From IMG/VR virus record IMGVR_UViG_3300006923_003182, positions 1-64,000 of that record: 64,000 nt of DNA. One strand, written 5' to 3'. Shown piece after piece: positions 7,297 through 15,632 of this stretch. The position numbers and the translations under genes were made by a program. The notes beneath the pieces are model-generated. The model was not told the DNA's origin, made no database searches, and was given only the letters and a program-made list of their open reading frames with translations. Every line of letters starts with the position of its first letter. Position 1 is the first letter of the stretch. This DNA comes from a virus.

Positions 7297-8228
7297 TTTA
7301 TCTTTCCAGCCTCTTTGCATAAGGTTGCAATATCTAGGCCGGCGCAATCGATTTTCTTTTTAGTTAAGTGATAATGACTCACAAACCCACTAAAACTACA
7401 GGCTACGGCACTGGGAGAGACTCCGGAGACGCCCAGTCCGCCATCATCAGTTGGCGACACAAGGGGGATTTCAATTCCGTTACTAATGGCCGCCCACAAA
7501 GCCTTTAGAGCTCTTATCTGCACGTCATAAAAGCCCAAGTGAGAAGACAGCTTCTTTCCTCTTACTATTGCGTTCGTAACTACGGGCCTTTTGCCAAATC
7601 CATTATCAACGTACCAATCTTGATATTTTTCATAATAAGCATTTGAAATCTCAACGCCAATGGAGCTGTGATTCCATTTCGCGCCGCCGGCGTGCCACGC
7701 TCCATGCTGAGTATCTAGCAACTGATATATTGTTCCATCATTATCTATACAAAAATGTACTGATATTCCTCTGTTATTAAGAACGCTGGCACAAGACGCC
7801 GAAGACAAGCAAACATCCCAATGATTTACAAACATAGTTGGCTTCCGGTCTTCCTTTCCTGAATAATCATAATAATTTCCAGAGCCCGCCTTAAGTCCAC
7901 CGGACTCATCCCACAAGACCACCTTATGCCATCTTATGGGCAGTGGCTTGCCGTTGTGAATTATATATTTTTCGTCACTACAGGCCTCGAGACCACTGGG
8001 CGCCGAGGTATCAGCGCTCGGCAAGTGGCTTGAGATATTCGCTTGGCGCTCAGTCCATATTCTTCTATATGTGGACGGACCCACTAATCCATCTGATTTT
8101 ATCTTATTCTTTTTTTGCCACTTCTTTACTGCATCAACCAGATCGTCGTCAAAATTGACAACTCCAAACCAGGTTGGATCCCATGATAATTTTTCGGCAC
8201 TTGCAGAGTTATAAAAGTTTTTATCCAT
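7293..8228 (-). CDS. Endolysin: N-acetylmuramoyl-L-alanine amidase with peptidoglycan-binding domain
   Basis: This 311-residue enzyme should cut the amide bond between muramic acid and the stem peptide. Residues about 26-60 form a peptidoglycan-binding helix bundle ('VDAVKKWQKKNKIKSDGLVG'). The Amidase_2 domain follows: 'FVNHWDVC' (133-140), 'VHFCIDNDGTIYQLLD' (157-172), 'AWHAGGAKWNHSSIGVEISN' (177-196) and 'FVSHYHLTKKKIDCAG' (282-297). Likely zinc ligands are H136 and H287 with C295 or D294; H179 is near the site. There is no signal peptide, so it probably needs a holin or spanin not seen here. It overlaps the thioesterase gene by 4 nt. Confidence 0.85.
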   Translation of the reverse strand: MDKNFYNSASAEKLSWDPTWFGVVNFDDDLVDAVKKWQKKNKIKSDGLVGPSTYRRIWTERQANISSHLPSADTSAPSGLEACSDEKYIIHNGKPLPIRWHKVVLWDESGGLKAGSGNYYDYSGKEDRKPTMFVNHWDVCLSSASCASVLNNRGISVHFCIDNDGTIYQLLDTQHGAWHAGGAKWNHSSIGVEISNAYYEKYQDWYVDNGFGKRPVVTNAIVRGKKLSSHLGFYDVQIRALKALWAAISNGIEIPLVSPTDDGGLGVSGVSPSAVACSFSGFVSHYHLTKKKIDCAGLDIATLCKEAGKIK

Positions 8229-8232
8229 AACA

Positions 8233-10656
8233 TTACCGTCTGCGTCTCTTGTCTATGATAGAGCCGCGCTGAAGCTTGTTAAAGCCCGACTTCTTCTTCT
8301 TGATTTTTCTGTGAACCTGGTCGGCAACGGTGTTAACGTTATCCTCTTCAAGATCGAGGGTCATTGCTGCCACTCTTCCTTTTTCTTTTTGGCCGGCGAC
8401 CTCTGCCTGCATTCTGCTCTCTTGTTTGAGGCTTTCAATTCGGTCCCTGGGAAGCCCGAGTCCGGCGAACCAAGAGTAAATCTTTATGGAATCGGAGTCA
8501 CTCTCTATGTCGTATACTCCCTGGAATACGGAGGCTCCGTTTGTTTGCTCTGAAATCATATGAAAACAATAATTTATATTTATTGCCGGAAGCTTGTTAA
8601 GAACGCCCTCTGGGGCTGAAATTATAACTCCACCGACCCTAGTCTGAGAGATGTCAAAGCCAGATGCCAACATATTCCCACTAAGACTCTCTATTACCGC
8701 CTCTGCTAGCGCCGTCTCCTCCATATAATCTTCAACTTCAATCATCCCATAAACAGAGCAGTCTCCGCATGAGATTATCTTTCCAAAGTCACTTGGATCC
8801 ATTGAAGTATATCGAGACGGACGAGACGTAAGTGTATTAAATACATGAAGCGGTTCAACAATTGCATTGTTAGATACGCTCCAAAAGTTATTCTGACTGA
8901 GGTTAGAATAAATTTGCTCGATTCTCGCATTATCAGCCACAATAAGACTCGAAACCATATTGTCAGAAGTCATTCTTGCAAGTCTAGAAAGGGTTTCTAT
9001 CGAGTTTCGCTTAGACCGGGCGTCCTCGGTTGCCTTCGGAAGAATGTAAATCACCCCCACTGGCATGCCGGTCTCAAATAACATCCCCACCATAGTGTCA
9101 ACGCTTGAAGAGCCCGTTCCGCCGCCGCCCGATATTGCCAAATAAACCATGTGGTTTCCCGCAGCAACGTCTCCTACGAACTTATGTATATCGGACTCGT
9201 TTTCTTCAAAAATCTCTCGACCAAGATCCAGATCCTTTCCCGTCCCACCAAGACTGCCCTCAAGAAGCAGCTTCTGAGTGGGAAGAACATCTATAAACTC
9301 CAGGTCTTGCGCGGAAGTATTAATTACTCCAACGTCATATCCTTTTTTATGCATTGTTTCTGCAATTCTCGACCCGGCCTGACCGACACCTATTACTGCT
9401 ATCTCAATGCTGACAGACTGCTGAGTTATTATGCTTGGCACATCGTCCTCCATAGTTTTGCTTACCTTGGCCCTTAGAGCCTCAAGGACGTTTTCATCCA
9501 AAGAGCTTCCAGAATCTTCGGGCTGCTCTGTCGAATCATCAAAGGCGTCCATGAGTGCCTCATTTTCAGCCTCAATTTGCTTTGTTTTTTTCGTCTTCTT
9601 CTTTATCTTTACATCTTTGACGCTAGTTTTCTTCGCTGTCATAAAATCCTCATAATAGCTCTTGAGCTGTGTTAAAATTTGATATTCGCTGGTTATCGCA
9701 AATTTTACCGGAGTTTCGTTTGCATTATACGAAATAACATCACAAAGATACTTGGAATGTTTATTCATAGGATCGGCATTCGTAGTTATTATATCACACC
9801 CCATCGCAGAGGCCTCATAGAGACTCATGCCCAGACCCTCTCGGGTTGACGGCATTAGCACACAATGAGAATTGTCATAAATACTAACCAGGTCTTTCGA
9901 CACTAATATAGAATTTATTAGTATGATATTCTTACATTTTTCAGCCAGGGCCCGATCCCTATCAGAAAGAAGCCCGCTTATTGTCAGGGTTGTGCTCGCT
10001 CCAGAGTTAGTTGAGAATTTCGTATATGCCTTAATTACTTCTGTTGTATTTTTCTGACTAAACGATGGGTTTGTAGACCCGGGATGAAAAAATCTTATGC
10101 CAGAAAGGTCTTTTTTGTCTACCTTTCGAGAAAAGGTGTCTTGATTTACGTAATTCCAGGACATTTTTTTTGCGTTTTCATATTTCCCAAAGATCTCTTT
10201 TGATGTATCTGTCAGGCACCATATTTCATCAAACGTTCTGTATGAATTGTTATCTATATACCTCTTTATCGACCACTCCGGCATTGGTATGTCTATAATT
10301 TTCAAATTTGGGTTGCCCGTCCTGGCCCTTGTTGTCCATTGAGCCTTCGGCATGAAGGTTTCGAATGATATTATAAGATCTATATTATTTTTGGCAACAA
10401 TATGTTCGATCCGAGTAGTTTGCGCGACAATTGTCAACCCGGCATGCAGATTGGCGTCGTTTGGCCGGGGGTACACCGGAGAGAATCCCGCCCGGCCATG
10501 AAGTCTTTTGAACTTTGGCTTTGCAGTATAAATAACTTTATTGTTTTTCGACAGCATGTCTCCAAGAGATTTCGCCAAATAATAAAGACCCGACTCGAAT
10601 AGATACGTCTTTATTAGAATGCTCTTGTTTTTAATGTTATCTACTTCGCTATCCAT
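8233..10656 (-). CDS. Glycosyltransferase-FtsZ/tubulin-like GTPase fusion
   Basis: One 807-residue frame holds two unrelated domains. Residues 10-335 are a GT-B glycosyltransferase (GT4-like) with the 'REGLGMSLYEASAMGCDIIT' donor-site motif (272-291). Residues 339-415 are a charged linker ('VKIKKKTKKTKQIEAENEAL'). Residues 417-735 are FtsZ/tubulin-like: 'IAVIGVGQAGSRIAETMHKK' (419-438), 'GGTGKDLDLGR', the tubulin signature 'SGGGGTGSS' (509-517), and a T7-loop-like 'SMDPSDFGK' (618-626) with two aspartates for GTP hydrolysis. The C-terminal 25 residues are very basic. Good internal starts at 9642 and 9441 could also make the GTPase alone. A homopolymer error (A7 at 9585-9591) could falsely join two genes. 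Confidence 0.85.
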   Translation of the reverse strand: MDSEVDNIKNKSILIKTYLFESGLYYLAKSLGDMLSKNNKVIYTAKPKFKRLHGRAGFSPVYPRPNDANLHAGLTIVAQTTRIEHIVAKNNIDLIISFETFMPKAQWTTRARTGNPNLKIIDIPMPEWSIKRYIDNNSYRTFDEIWCLTDTSKEIFGKYENAKKMSWNYVNQDTFSRKVDKKDLSGIRFFHPGSTNPSFSQKNTTEVIKAYTKFSTNSGASTTLTISGLLSDRDRALAEKCKNIILINSILVSKDLVSIYDNSHCVLMPSTREGLGMSLYEASAMGCDIITTNADPMNKHSKYLCDVISYNANETPVKFAITSEYQILTQLKSYYEDFMTAKKTSVKDVKIKKKTKKTKQIEAENEALMDAFDDSTEQPEDSGSSLDENVLEALRAKVSKTMEDDVPSIITQQSVSIEIAVIGVGQAGSRIAETMHKKGYDVGVINTSAQDLEFIDVLPTQKLLLEGSLGGTGKDLDLGREIFEENESDIHKFVGDVAAGNHMVYLAISGGGGTGSSSVDTMVGMLFETGMPVGVIYILPKATEDARSKRNSIETLSRLARMTSDNMVSSLIVADNARIEQIYSNLSQNNFWSVSNNAIVEPLHVFNTLTSRPSRYTSMDPSDFGKIISCGDCSVYGMIEVEDYMEETALAEAVIESLSGNMLASGFDISQTRVGGVIISAPEGVLNKLPAININYCFHMISEQTNGASVFQGVYDIESDSDSIKIYSWFAGLGLPRDRIESLKQESRMQAEVAGQKEKGRVAAMTLDLEEDNVNTVADQVHRKIKKKKSGFNKLQRGSIIDKRRRR
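9439..9451 (-). promoter_or_regulatory. Internal ribosome-binding site for stand-alone FtsZ-like product (GTG start)
   Basis: Within the fusion gene the minus strand reads GGAGG (9451-9447), 5 nt, then an in-frame GTG (9441-9439) 14 codons before the FtsZ fold begins. Translation from here would give a 402-residue FtsZ-like protein, the usual FtsZ length. An in-frame ATG at 9453 overlaps the GGAGG and has no site of its own. Confidence 0.5.
9640..9651 (-). promoter_or_regulatory. Internal ribosome-binding site at the glycosyltransferase/linker junction (ATG start)
   Basis: GAGG (9651-9648), 5 nt, then in-frame ATG (9642-9640), codon 339, exactly where the glycosyltransferase fold ends. The next base makes ATGA, the overlap form used between most neighbouring genes here, but the glycosyltransferase frame reads through it. 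Translation from this ATG would give a 469-residue linker-FtsZ protein. This looks like a former gene boundary. Confidence 0.5.
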
Positions 10657-10726
10657 TTAAATATCTTACCATAGTGCATTATTTTAGACCAACTTATCTC
10701 ATTCTACTCTTGAATATTAATAGCGA
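10657..10726 (-). promoter_or_regulatory. Putative late-type promoter element
   Basis: This gap before the glycosyltransferase-FtsZ gene contains, on the minus strand, CTATTAATATTCAAG (10723-10709) followed by AGTAGAATGA. Almost the same string occurs before the 1128-aa polyvalent gene (32014-32002), with related ones at 25351-25378 and 54103-54117. The recurrence in unrelated gaps, each before a gene likely expressed late or packaged, points to a promoter or other control site. TAGAAT may serve as a -10 box, but no clear -35 is seen. Confidence 0.45.
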
Positions 10727-11671
10727 TTAAAGAGAGCCGAGAATTTCGCAATACTTAGAAAACAAAGCCTCGGATGAGAAGTTTTCAACGGCATACTCAT
10801 AAGCTCCAGCCTTCAAATTTCCACGAAGCCTTTCATCTTCCATTATTTCAATTATTGCCTCAGAATAGTCCTCAATCGTCTTATTAACGATGATTCCGGT
10901 CTCATAGTTTTTGCCATGCAAATATATTTTAGGATGAGTTACGGAGCAGACGCCAGACGCCCAACTCTCCATAAGGGTTTGGGATTTTGTTTCAGATATT
11001 GACGTACCAACGTATAAGCTGGCGCTTTTAGCTAAGTCAATATGATCAGAATATGAATATGGAGAAGGGTGCCCTATAAATTTAAAATCATATTGTGGCA
11101 AAGCCTTTTCCAACTTCAGGCCAAAGCCTATATCTTTCGCAAAATGCTTAGAGTTTCCCTTCCACATAATAAACCCAGCATCATTATCGCTAGGCTTCCA
11201 CAGCTCCATCTCTGGCCCAACAATGAGAGTCGACATTTTCCTCAAATCAAATTTATGTTCTTTCGCTATTTTATATTTCAACCTATCATTTACAGATAAC
11301 ACATAGTTCGGAGCAGCCATCCCAAGTAGTGTCGATTCTCTCTTTAGATCTACACAGTCCAAGACGTTTGGGCCCATTATCAACGGAGTCCCAGTATTAT
11401 TTGAAATCTTTCCGGCGACTCGATAATGCCCCCCGCTGCCGCTCCAATGATGAGCATAGTCAGACCCCTCAATGCTTCTTTTTAGTCTTGCGATATCTAC
11501 AATTGAGTAATAATTAATTCCATCAAGTTTTTGCTCTACTTTTAGTGTGGTAAATATATCTATTTGAAATCGTTTATCCATTGCCTTTATAAAATTATAC
11601 AGGGACATTCCGGGGCCATTTGTAAACCGCCTTGTAGCCCCTACATTGAATGCAAAAATTGTTATTTTCAT
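10727..11671 (-). CDS. Glycosyltransferase, GT4-like
   Basis: A 314-residue GT-B-type enzyme that likely transfers a sugar from a nucleotide donor. The N-terminus is the acceptor domain ('MKITIFAFNVGATRRFTNGP'), with a glycine-rich loop. The donor half includes 'FKFIGHP', 'YVGTSISETKSQTLMESWAS' with the E-x7-E-type acidic pair, and 'RLRGNLKAGAYEYAVENFS'. Its start overlaps the sulfotransferase stop by 4 nt. Acceptor and donor cannot be read from the sequence; neighbouring genes suggest surface-glycan synthesis. Confidence 0.8.
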   Translation of the reverse strand: MKITIFAFNVGATRRFTNGPGMSLYNFIKAMDKRFQIDIFTTLKVEQKLDGINYYSIVDIARLKRSIEGSDYAHHWSGSGGHYRVAGKISNNTGTPLIMGPNVLDCVDLKRESTLLGMAAPNYVLSVNDRLKYKIAKEHKFDLRKMSTLIVGPEMELWKPSDNDAGFIMWKGNSKHFAKDIGFGLKLEKALPQYDFKFIGHPSPYSYSDHIDLAKSASLYVGTSISETKSQTLMESWASGVCSVTHPKIYLHGKNYETGIIVNKTIEDYSEAIIEIMEDERLRGNLKAGAYEYAVENFSSEALFSKYCEILGSL

Positions 11672-12525
11672 TTTAAGATTTTACCAACTTCACCTGTAAG
11701 CTTGGGATATATTTTATAAGACAATTCGAAGAGCTCGTCGTCAAAAAGCCCCAGGAATCTATCGTCTTTTAAATATCTCTTCCAGCGACTCAAAACTTTC
11801 ATTTCCTGAGCCGCCCCATTCTTCGTTGTTAGGTCAAAGCTGCTTCCAAACCCATTAGATGGTACCTTGGAGATTCCCTTGTCCGAAAAGTCCAAATCCA
11901 ATTTTTTGGATATTTGCTTTCGATACTTTTCTGACAAAAACCATTCGTTATAAGATATAGAAATCGAATCCCCAAGAAAAGATGTCTCTCCTAGAAGCTC
12001 TCTTGCATGCTCTTTCCATCTTTCCGCCATTCTATTGTCTGCCCATCCGATTTCGCTGGTTTGATCTATATTCTTTTTGATAGAGATTAGGCTCTTTCCT
12101 TCCTCTTTTCGAATGGTGTTATTTCTATCAAACAATCTTATTCTACTCGCAAATAAGTTAAACGGATCCCGCAAGATTAAGATCTTATATAGCCTCTTCG
12201 GCCTTCTCAGTTTCATCAGACTTTTTGGGTCCTTTTTGTACTTTATCATTCTTGCAAGAGATGAGTCTTCACAGTTAAATGCGAAGTATGGGAGGTTCGC
12301 CGGGAATGGAGACCCACTTCCGATTATTCGTCCACGATCCACATACATATTCGGCGGCTTGTGGCATATGATGTCATTATGAAAATAAATTGGCTCTTTA
12401 GTTTGAGAAAAAATCCAATGCATTACCGCATGATGTCCCGATCTTCTCATCGCATAAAACTCGAGTTGATTTTTTACCGACCGAAACTTACGACGACACC
12501 CCTTAAGCTTCGCGGCCATAATCAT
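11668..12525 (-). CDS. P-loop sulfotransferase-like protein
   Basis: The protein has a 5'-phosphosulfate-binding-like loop 'YAMRRSGHHAVMHWIFS' (about residues 24-40) and a 3'-phosphate-binding-like motif 'ILILRDPFNLFASRIRL' (about 114-130), the two anchors of PAPS-dependent sulfotransferases. The C-terminal half is helical and basic. It would sulfate a glycan or another acceptor if PAPS is available from the host. The ATG at 12519 is also a possible start. The gene overlaps the cupin gene by 17-23 nt. It lies between the GT4-like gene and the cupin, in a small sugar-related group. Confidence 0.7.
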   Translation of the reverse strand: MIMAAKLKGCRRKFRSVKNQLEFYAMRRSGHHAVMHWIFSQTKEPIYFHNDIICHKPPNMYVDRGRIIGSGSPFPANLPYFAFNCEDSSLARMIKYKKDPKSLMKLRRPKRLYKILILRDPFNLFASRIRLFDRNNTIRKEEGKSLISIKKNIDQTSEIGWADNRMAERWKEHARELLGETSFLGDSISISYNEWFLSEKYRKQISKKLDLDFSDKGISKVPSNGFGSSFDLTTKNGAAQEMKVLSRWKRYLKDDRFLGLFDDELFELSYKIYPKLTGEVGKILK

Positions 12526-12871
12526 CTTCTATGCGAACAACGTCGTCCAACTGATGCGTTGATACCTCAATCAATTCCACGTTTACTTCATTTGCGGCAA
12601 ACCGATGAGTCAGGCCGACCGGAACATGAAACGTCTGCCCTGGAAATAATTTTATTATCTTTAAATCCGTCATATCGTTGAACGCTCCCCTGGTGTGCAG
12701 ATAAAGGATTCCAGACTTAACCATTATGGTTTCTTCCTTTTCCTCATGATACTGAAACGACAGTTGGTGCCCAGCTTTAATGAACAATATTTTCCCCACA
12801 TATCCCGATTCGGAGCAAGACTTCGCCCAGATCTCTTCGTGTCCCCAAGGTTTTTCGACTTTACTTAGCAT
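12503..12871 (-). CDS. Cupin, phosphomannose-isomerase type II-like
   Basis: A 122-residue single cupin: 'KPWGHEEIWAKS' at the start, first cupin motif 'GHQLSFQYHEEKEETIMV' with H-x-E metal ligands, and second motif 'GQTFHVPVGLTHRFAA'. This resembles the small isomerase domain fused to mannose-1-phosphate guanylyltransferases. It could interconvert Fru-6-P and Man-6-P, which would feed the phosphomannomutase (32034-32819) and Gmd (16041-17024) seen elsewhere. A sugar-nucleotide epimerase role is also possible. Confidence 0.7.
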   Translation of the reverse strand: MLSKVEKPWGHEEIWAKSCSESGYVGKILFIKAGHQLSFQYHEEKEETIMVKSGILYLHTRGAFNDMTDLKIIKLFPGQTFHVPVGLTHRFAANEVNVELIEVSTHQLDDVVRIEDDYGREA

Positions 12872-12872
12872 T

Positions 12873-14990
12873 TTAAGCCAAATCAGATAGCATGGGCTCC
12901 GTGACGTCCCACTTCTCTAAAATTTTATATAAATTAGCTATAGTTAAGCCTAAATGCTCTGCTGCTTTATTTTTATTACCATCAAACATCGACACGGCAT
13001 CTTTTATATCCCTTACCGTTTTGTCCTGAAACTCTCTCCTGTATACGCTCAGTAGCTTCATTTCGAGATCCATCATATATCGATTTAAAGTTGACGAACT
13101 AATCCCAAGCTCCCTGGCCGTAGTGGTTGCAATTCCGCCATTATTAATAAGAGCTATATCAATTTTATTTCTAATCTCATCTGGAGTTAGCGATTTTGGC
13201 ATATATCCTAAAATATCCACCCCGTAATATTCCAGCCGGGCGCTCAAGCCTCTATCATTTGTGCTTAGTGCCCGGGCCATTGCACTTTTATTGCCAAAAT
13301 TTTCCTCCAGTATTCTTATGAACTCCTCCCTACTGCTATCAAAATCTAAATCACGGTAGCTAATTCTACGCGCCTTTCCGCTTATTTCATATAGATCTAT
13401 ATTATTTCTTCTGACAACGGCTCTAATTCCACTCTCTGTTCTGTTTAGCTTTTTGGCAACAGCGTTTACGTCTCCATTTAGCTCATAAAGAGCAGCAACG
13501 ACATCCTCCGCCGACACTGGCTGCTCATTATATAGAAGATCACTTTTATCAAATTTATATTTTTTCATCTTAGTGGCAAATGTGGCCGAGTGCATGTTGA
13601 TCATCCGGGCCGCCTCGGCAATTGAGTGGCTGGATTTTAGTGCATTTAAAATGCTACTCGATTCAGCGTCTTCTACTCTCTTTTTTATTTCATCAATATT
13701 TATCCCGAGCGTCCTCATCTCAATTCTAAGCGTTATTCCGGGCCTTTTTATTTTTCTTGATGTCTCTTTTACATTCCCATTGTTAGCAATCAGCGTGTCA
13801 ATAATAATCTTCTTTCTCTCTTCGTCTTTTTTTGTATCCCTGTAATCTTCCGGGTTTAGCCCAAACTTATCCGCATAATGCGCTAAGCTCTGGTACTTCA
13901 CTCCCATCAACTTGGCGGCAAGAACTCGGTCTCCATTTGCCTCTACTAAAAACTTTTCTATCTCTGTTATCTTTCTCCTCTCTTCTGCCGCTCGCTCTTT
14001 TTCTCTTTCCTCTTTGATGATGTTTTTTGCATCAGAGATTTTACTACCAAAATCTGGATGTGCCTCTTCAAATATGTCGATGACTTTTCCCTTTAGCCAC
14101 CAGGCCGCATCTATAACTTCCAAATCGGCAGCCTCCATGGAGTCCATATAATTTATGATTTCAAATTCTGGTTTAGACTTTATTTTGTCAGAATAGTAAC
14201 TATTACTCGCACCAGAGGGATACGGAGAATGGGGATCGCTCTTCAGTATGTTGCACCTATTTCCGCCGCGAGCATGGTCTTTTCCATATTTTTCTTCAAC
14301 ATCTTTATATATCGAAACCTCAACTCCCAAGAATCGCCTTCTAAAGGACTCCTTGGACTCGCCATCGCTCCTCTCTATGGGCTCTAGGTGGACCATTTCT
14401 ATCGGCTTATGGAGCGTAGTCCAGGCTGCGCCACATCGAATATGAGAATTGCCCTCGGTATAATCCGCTGACATCTGATTTGGACCGCCGCCCGCCGCGG
14501 GACCATCAGAATTGGGGGAAAAAATATCACTTAAGCGCATCTTTCTGCTCATAAATTTTTCTACCGCGCCCTTGTCGAATGGCTCGGTATATAATTTTTT
14601 TATGGTATCAAGCCCGGCGGACGTTACATATAGACGGCCGATTTTGTGCTGTAAGAGCCGCGTGATGGGATTCTTTGCCTCTCCGACATACCAGTTGTAT
14701 ATCGGCAGGCCCGTTAGTGCGTCGACCACTTGTTTTCCGTCAACTTTGTTTTCTAATTTTAATACATATATGTAGTGAACGCCATCTTGCAGCGGCCCCA
14801 TTGCTGAAACCTCCTGCCCCGGCCCTATCCCTAGGTGTGGGATCGGAACTCTGCCGCGCGCGCTCTTTGATATTAGATGACTATAGTCGCAGTTATATGG
14901 CATGAGCTCGCCGACGGCGGCAGCGGCGTCTTTCAGCCCCATGTCCTCCAATATGCCTCGTAATAGTGGGATTTTATTAAATCCTTTCAT
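12873..14990 (-). CDS. GIY-YIG nuclease-like protein with seven tandem helix-turn-helix repeats
   Basis: About 705 residues from the ATG at 14990 (a TTG at 15005 is in frame but less likely). Numbering here is from the TTG. Residues 77-125 look like a GIY-YIG core: 'HYIYVLKLENK' and 'YNWYVGEAKNPITRLLQHKI', followed by 'CGAAWTTLHKPIEMVHLEPI' (191-210), a stretch common after GIY-YIG cores. From about 345 to 701 there are seven Fis-like HTH repeats of about 38 residues (345-383, 397-435, 449-485, 499-537, 560-597, 612-648, 664-701), e.g. 'NNGGIATTTARELGISSSTL'. A long multi-site DNA reader attached to a nuclease suggests a homing-type or genome-targeting enzyme. I know no named match. Confidence 0.7.
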   Translation of the reverse strand: MKGFNKIPLLRGILEDMGLKDAAAAVGELMPYNCDYSHLISKSARGRVPIPHLGIGPGQEVSAMGPLQDGVHYIYVLKLENKVDGKQVVDALTGLPIYNWYVGEAKNPITRLLQHKIGRLYVTSAGLDTIKKLYTEPFDKGAVEKFMSRKMRLSDIFSPNSDGPAAGGGPNQMSADYTEGNSHIRCGAAWTTLHKPIEMVHLEPIERSDGESKESFRRRFLGVEVSIYKDVEEKYGKDHARGGNRCNILKSDPHSPYPSGASNSYYSDKIKSKPEFEIINYMDSMEAADLEVIDAAWWLKGKVIDIFEEAHPDFGSKISDAKNIIKEEREKERAAEERRKITEIEKFLVEANGDRVLAAKLMGVKYQSLAHYADKFGLNPEDYRDTKKDEERKKIIIDTLIANNGNVKETSRKIKRPGITLRIEMRTLGINIDEIKKRVEDAESSSILNALKSSHSIAEAARMINMHSATFATKMKKYKFDKSDLLYNEQPVSAEDVVAALYELNGDVNAVAKKLNRTESGIRAVVRRNNIDLYEISGKARRISYRDLDFDSSREEFIRILEENFGNKSAMARALSTNDRGLSARLEYYGVDILGYMPKSLTPDEIRNKIDIALINNGGIATTTARELGISSSTLNRYMMDLEMKLLSVYRREFQDKTVRDIKDAVSMFDGNKNKAAEHLGLTIANLYKILEKWDVTEPMLSDLA

Positions 14991-15030
14991 AGTAATAGGT
15001 CTCAAATTATTAGTAAGGATTTAGAATTCA

Positions 15031-15357
15031 TTAAAATGATACACTCTCGCCGCAACCGCAAGTTCTATCTGCCTTTGGGTTGTTGAATACCAGGCCAGAT
15101 TTCAAAAGGTCTTCTTCGTAGTCAATTTCCACTCCATTTAAGAATAAATAAGACTTCATATCAATACAAACTTTGACACCGTTGAACTCAAACACCTTAT
15201 CCCTCTCTTCGGGCTGGTCTATGAATTCATATTTGTACATATAGCCAGAGCAGCCGCCGCCCTGAAGTTTTATTCTAAGATAGTTATCTGGTGTTTGCCG
15301 CTTCATTAGAAGCGATCTTACCTTGTCCTGCGCAGGTTGTGTCATTGTAATTGCCAT
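15031..15357 (-). CDS. iscA: A-type iron-sulfur carrier (IscA/HesB family)
   Basis: A 108-residue HesB-fold protein with the three ligand cysteines in the expected places: C36 in 'LQGGGCSGYMYKYEF' and C100/C102 in 'DRTCGCGESVSF'. Such carriers take Fe-S clusters from IscU and pass them to apo-proteins. It is the third gene of a compact Nfu/IscU cluster, with gaps or overlaps of 8-11 nt. The length is normal. ErpA is an alternative name that sequence alone cannot exclude. Confidence 0.88.
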   Translation of the reverse strand: MAITMTQPAQDKVRSLLMKRQTPDNYLRIKLQGGGCSGYMYKYEFIDQPEERDKVFEFNGVKVCIDMKSYLFLNGVEIDYEEDLLKSGLVFNNPKADRTCGCGESVSF

Positions 15358-15368
15358 TTTGTGCCAAC

Positions 15369-15632
15369 CTAGTAGTATGGGTTTGTGCCAGAAAGGTGAT
15401 CGGTAACATCCTCAATCTCGCCGATATCTGGAAACACTTCTCTAAAATGTCTTTGGACTCCAAGCATCATAGTTATTTTTGATGATGCGCACCCATGACA
15501 CCCTCCACCCATTATTATTTTAAGTGAATTGTCACTTTCATTGAATTCATGAATGGAAATGTTTCCTCCGTGCATTTCTAAGCCAGAATTTATATCTTCA
15601 TCTATGATTTTCTGTATCTCTTCTTTATTCAT
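15369..15632 (-). CDS. Nfu-type Fe-S carrier (NifU C-terminal domain)
   Basis: This 87-residue protein has the CxxC of the Nfu domain, 'GGGCHGCASSKITMM' with C45 and C48, and the preceding 'MHGGNISI' strand. Nfu proteins bind a [4Fe-4S] cluster across a dimer and deliver it to targets. It is the bare domain without an A-type or degenerate partner domain. It overlaps the IscU gene by 8 nt, so the two are probably co-translated. Confidence 0.88.
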   Translation of the reverse strand: MNKEEIQKIIDEDINSGLEMHGGNISIHEFNESDNSLKIIMGGGCHGCASSKITMMLGVQRHFREVFPDIGEIEDVTDHLSGTNPYY

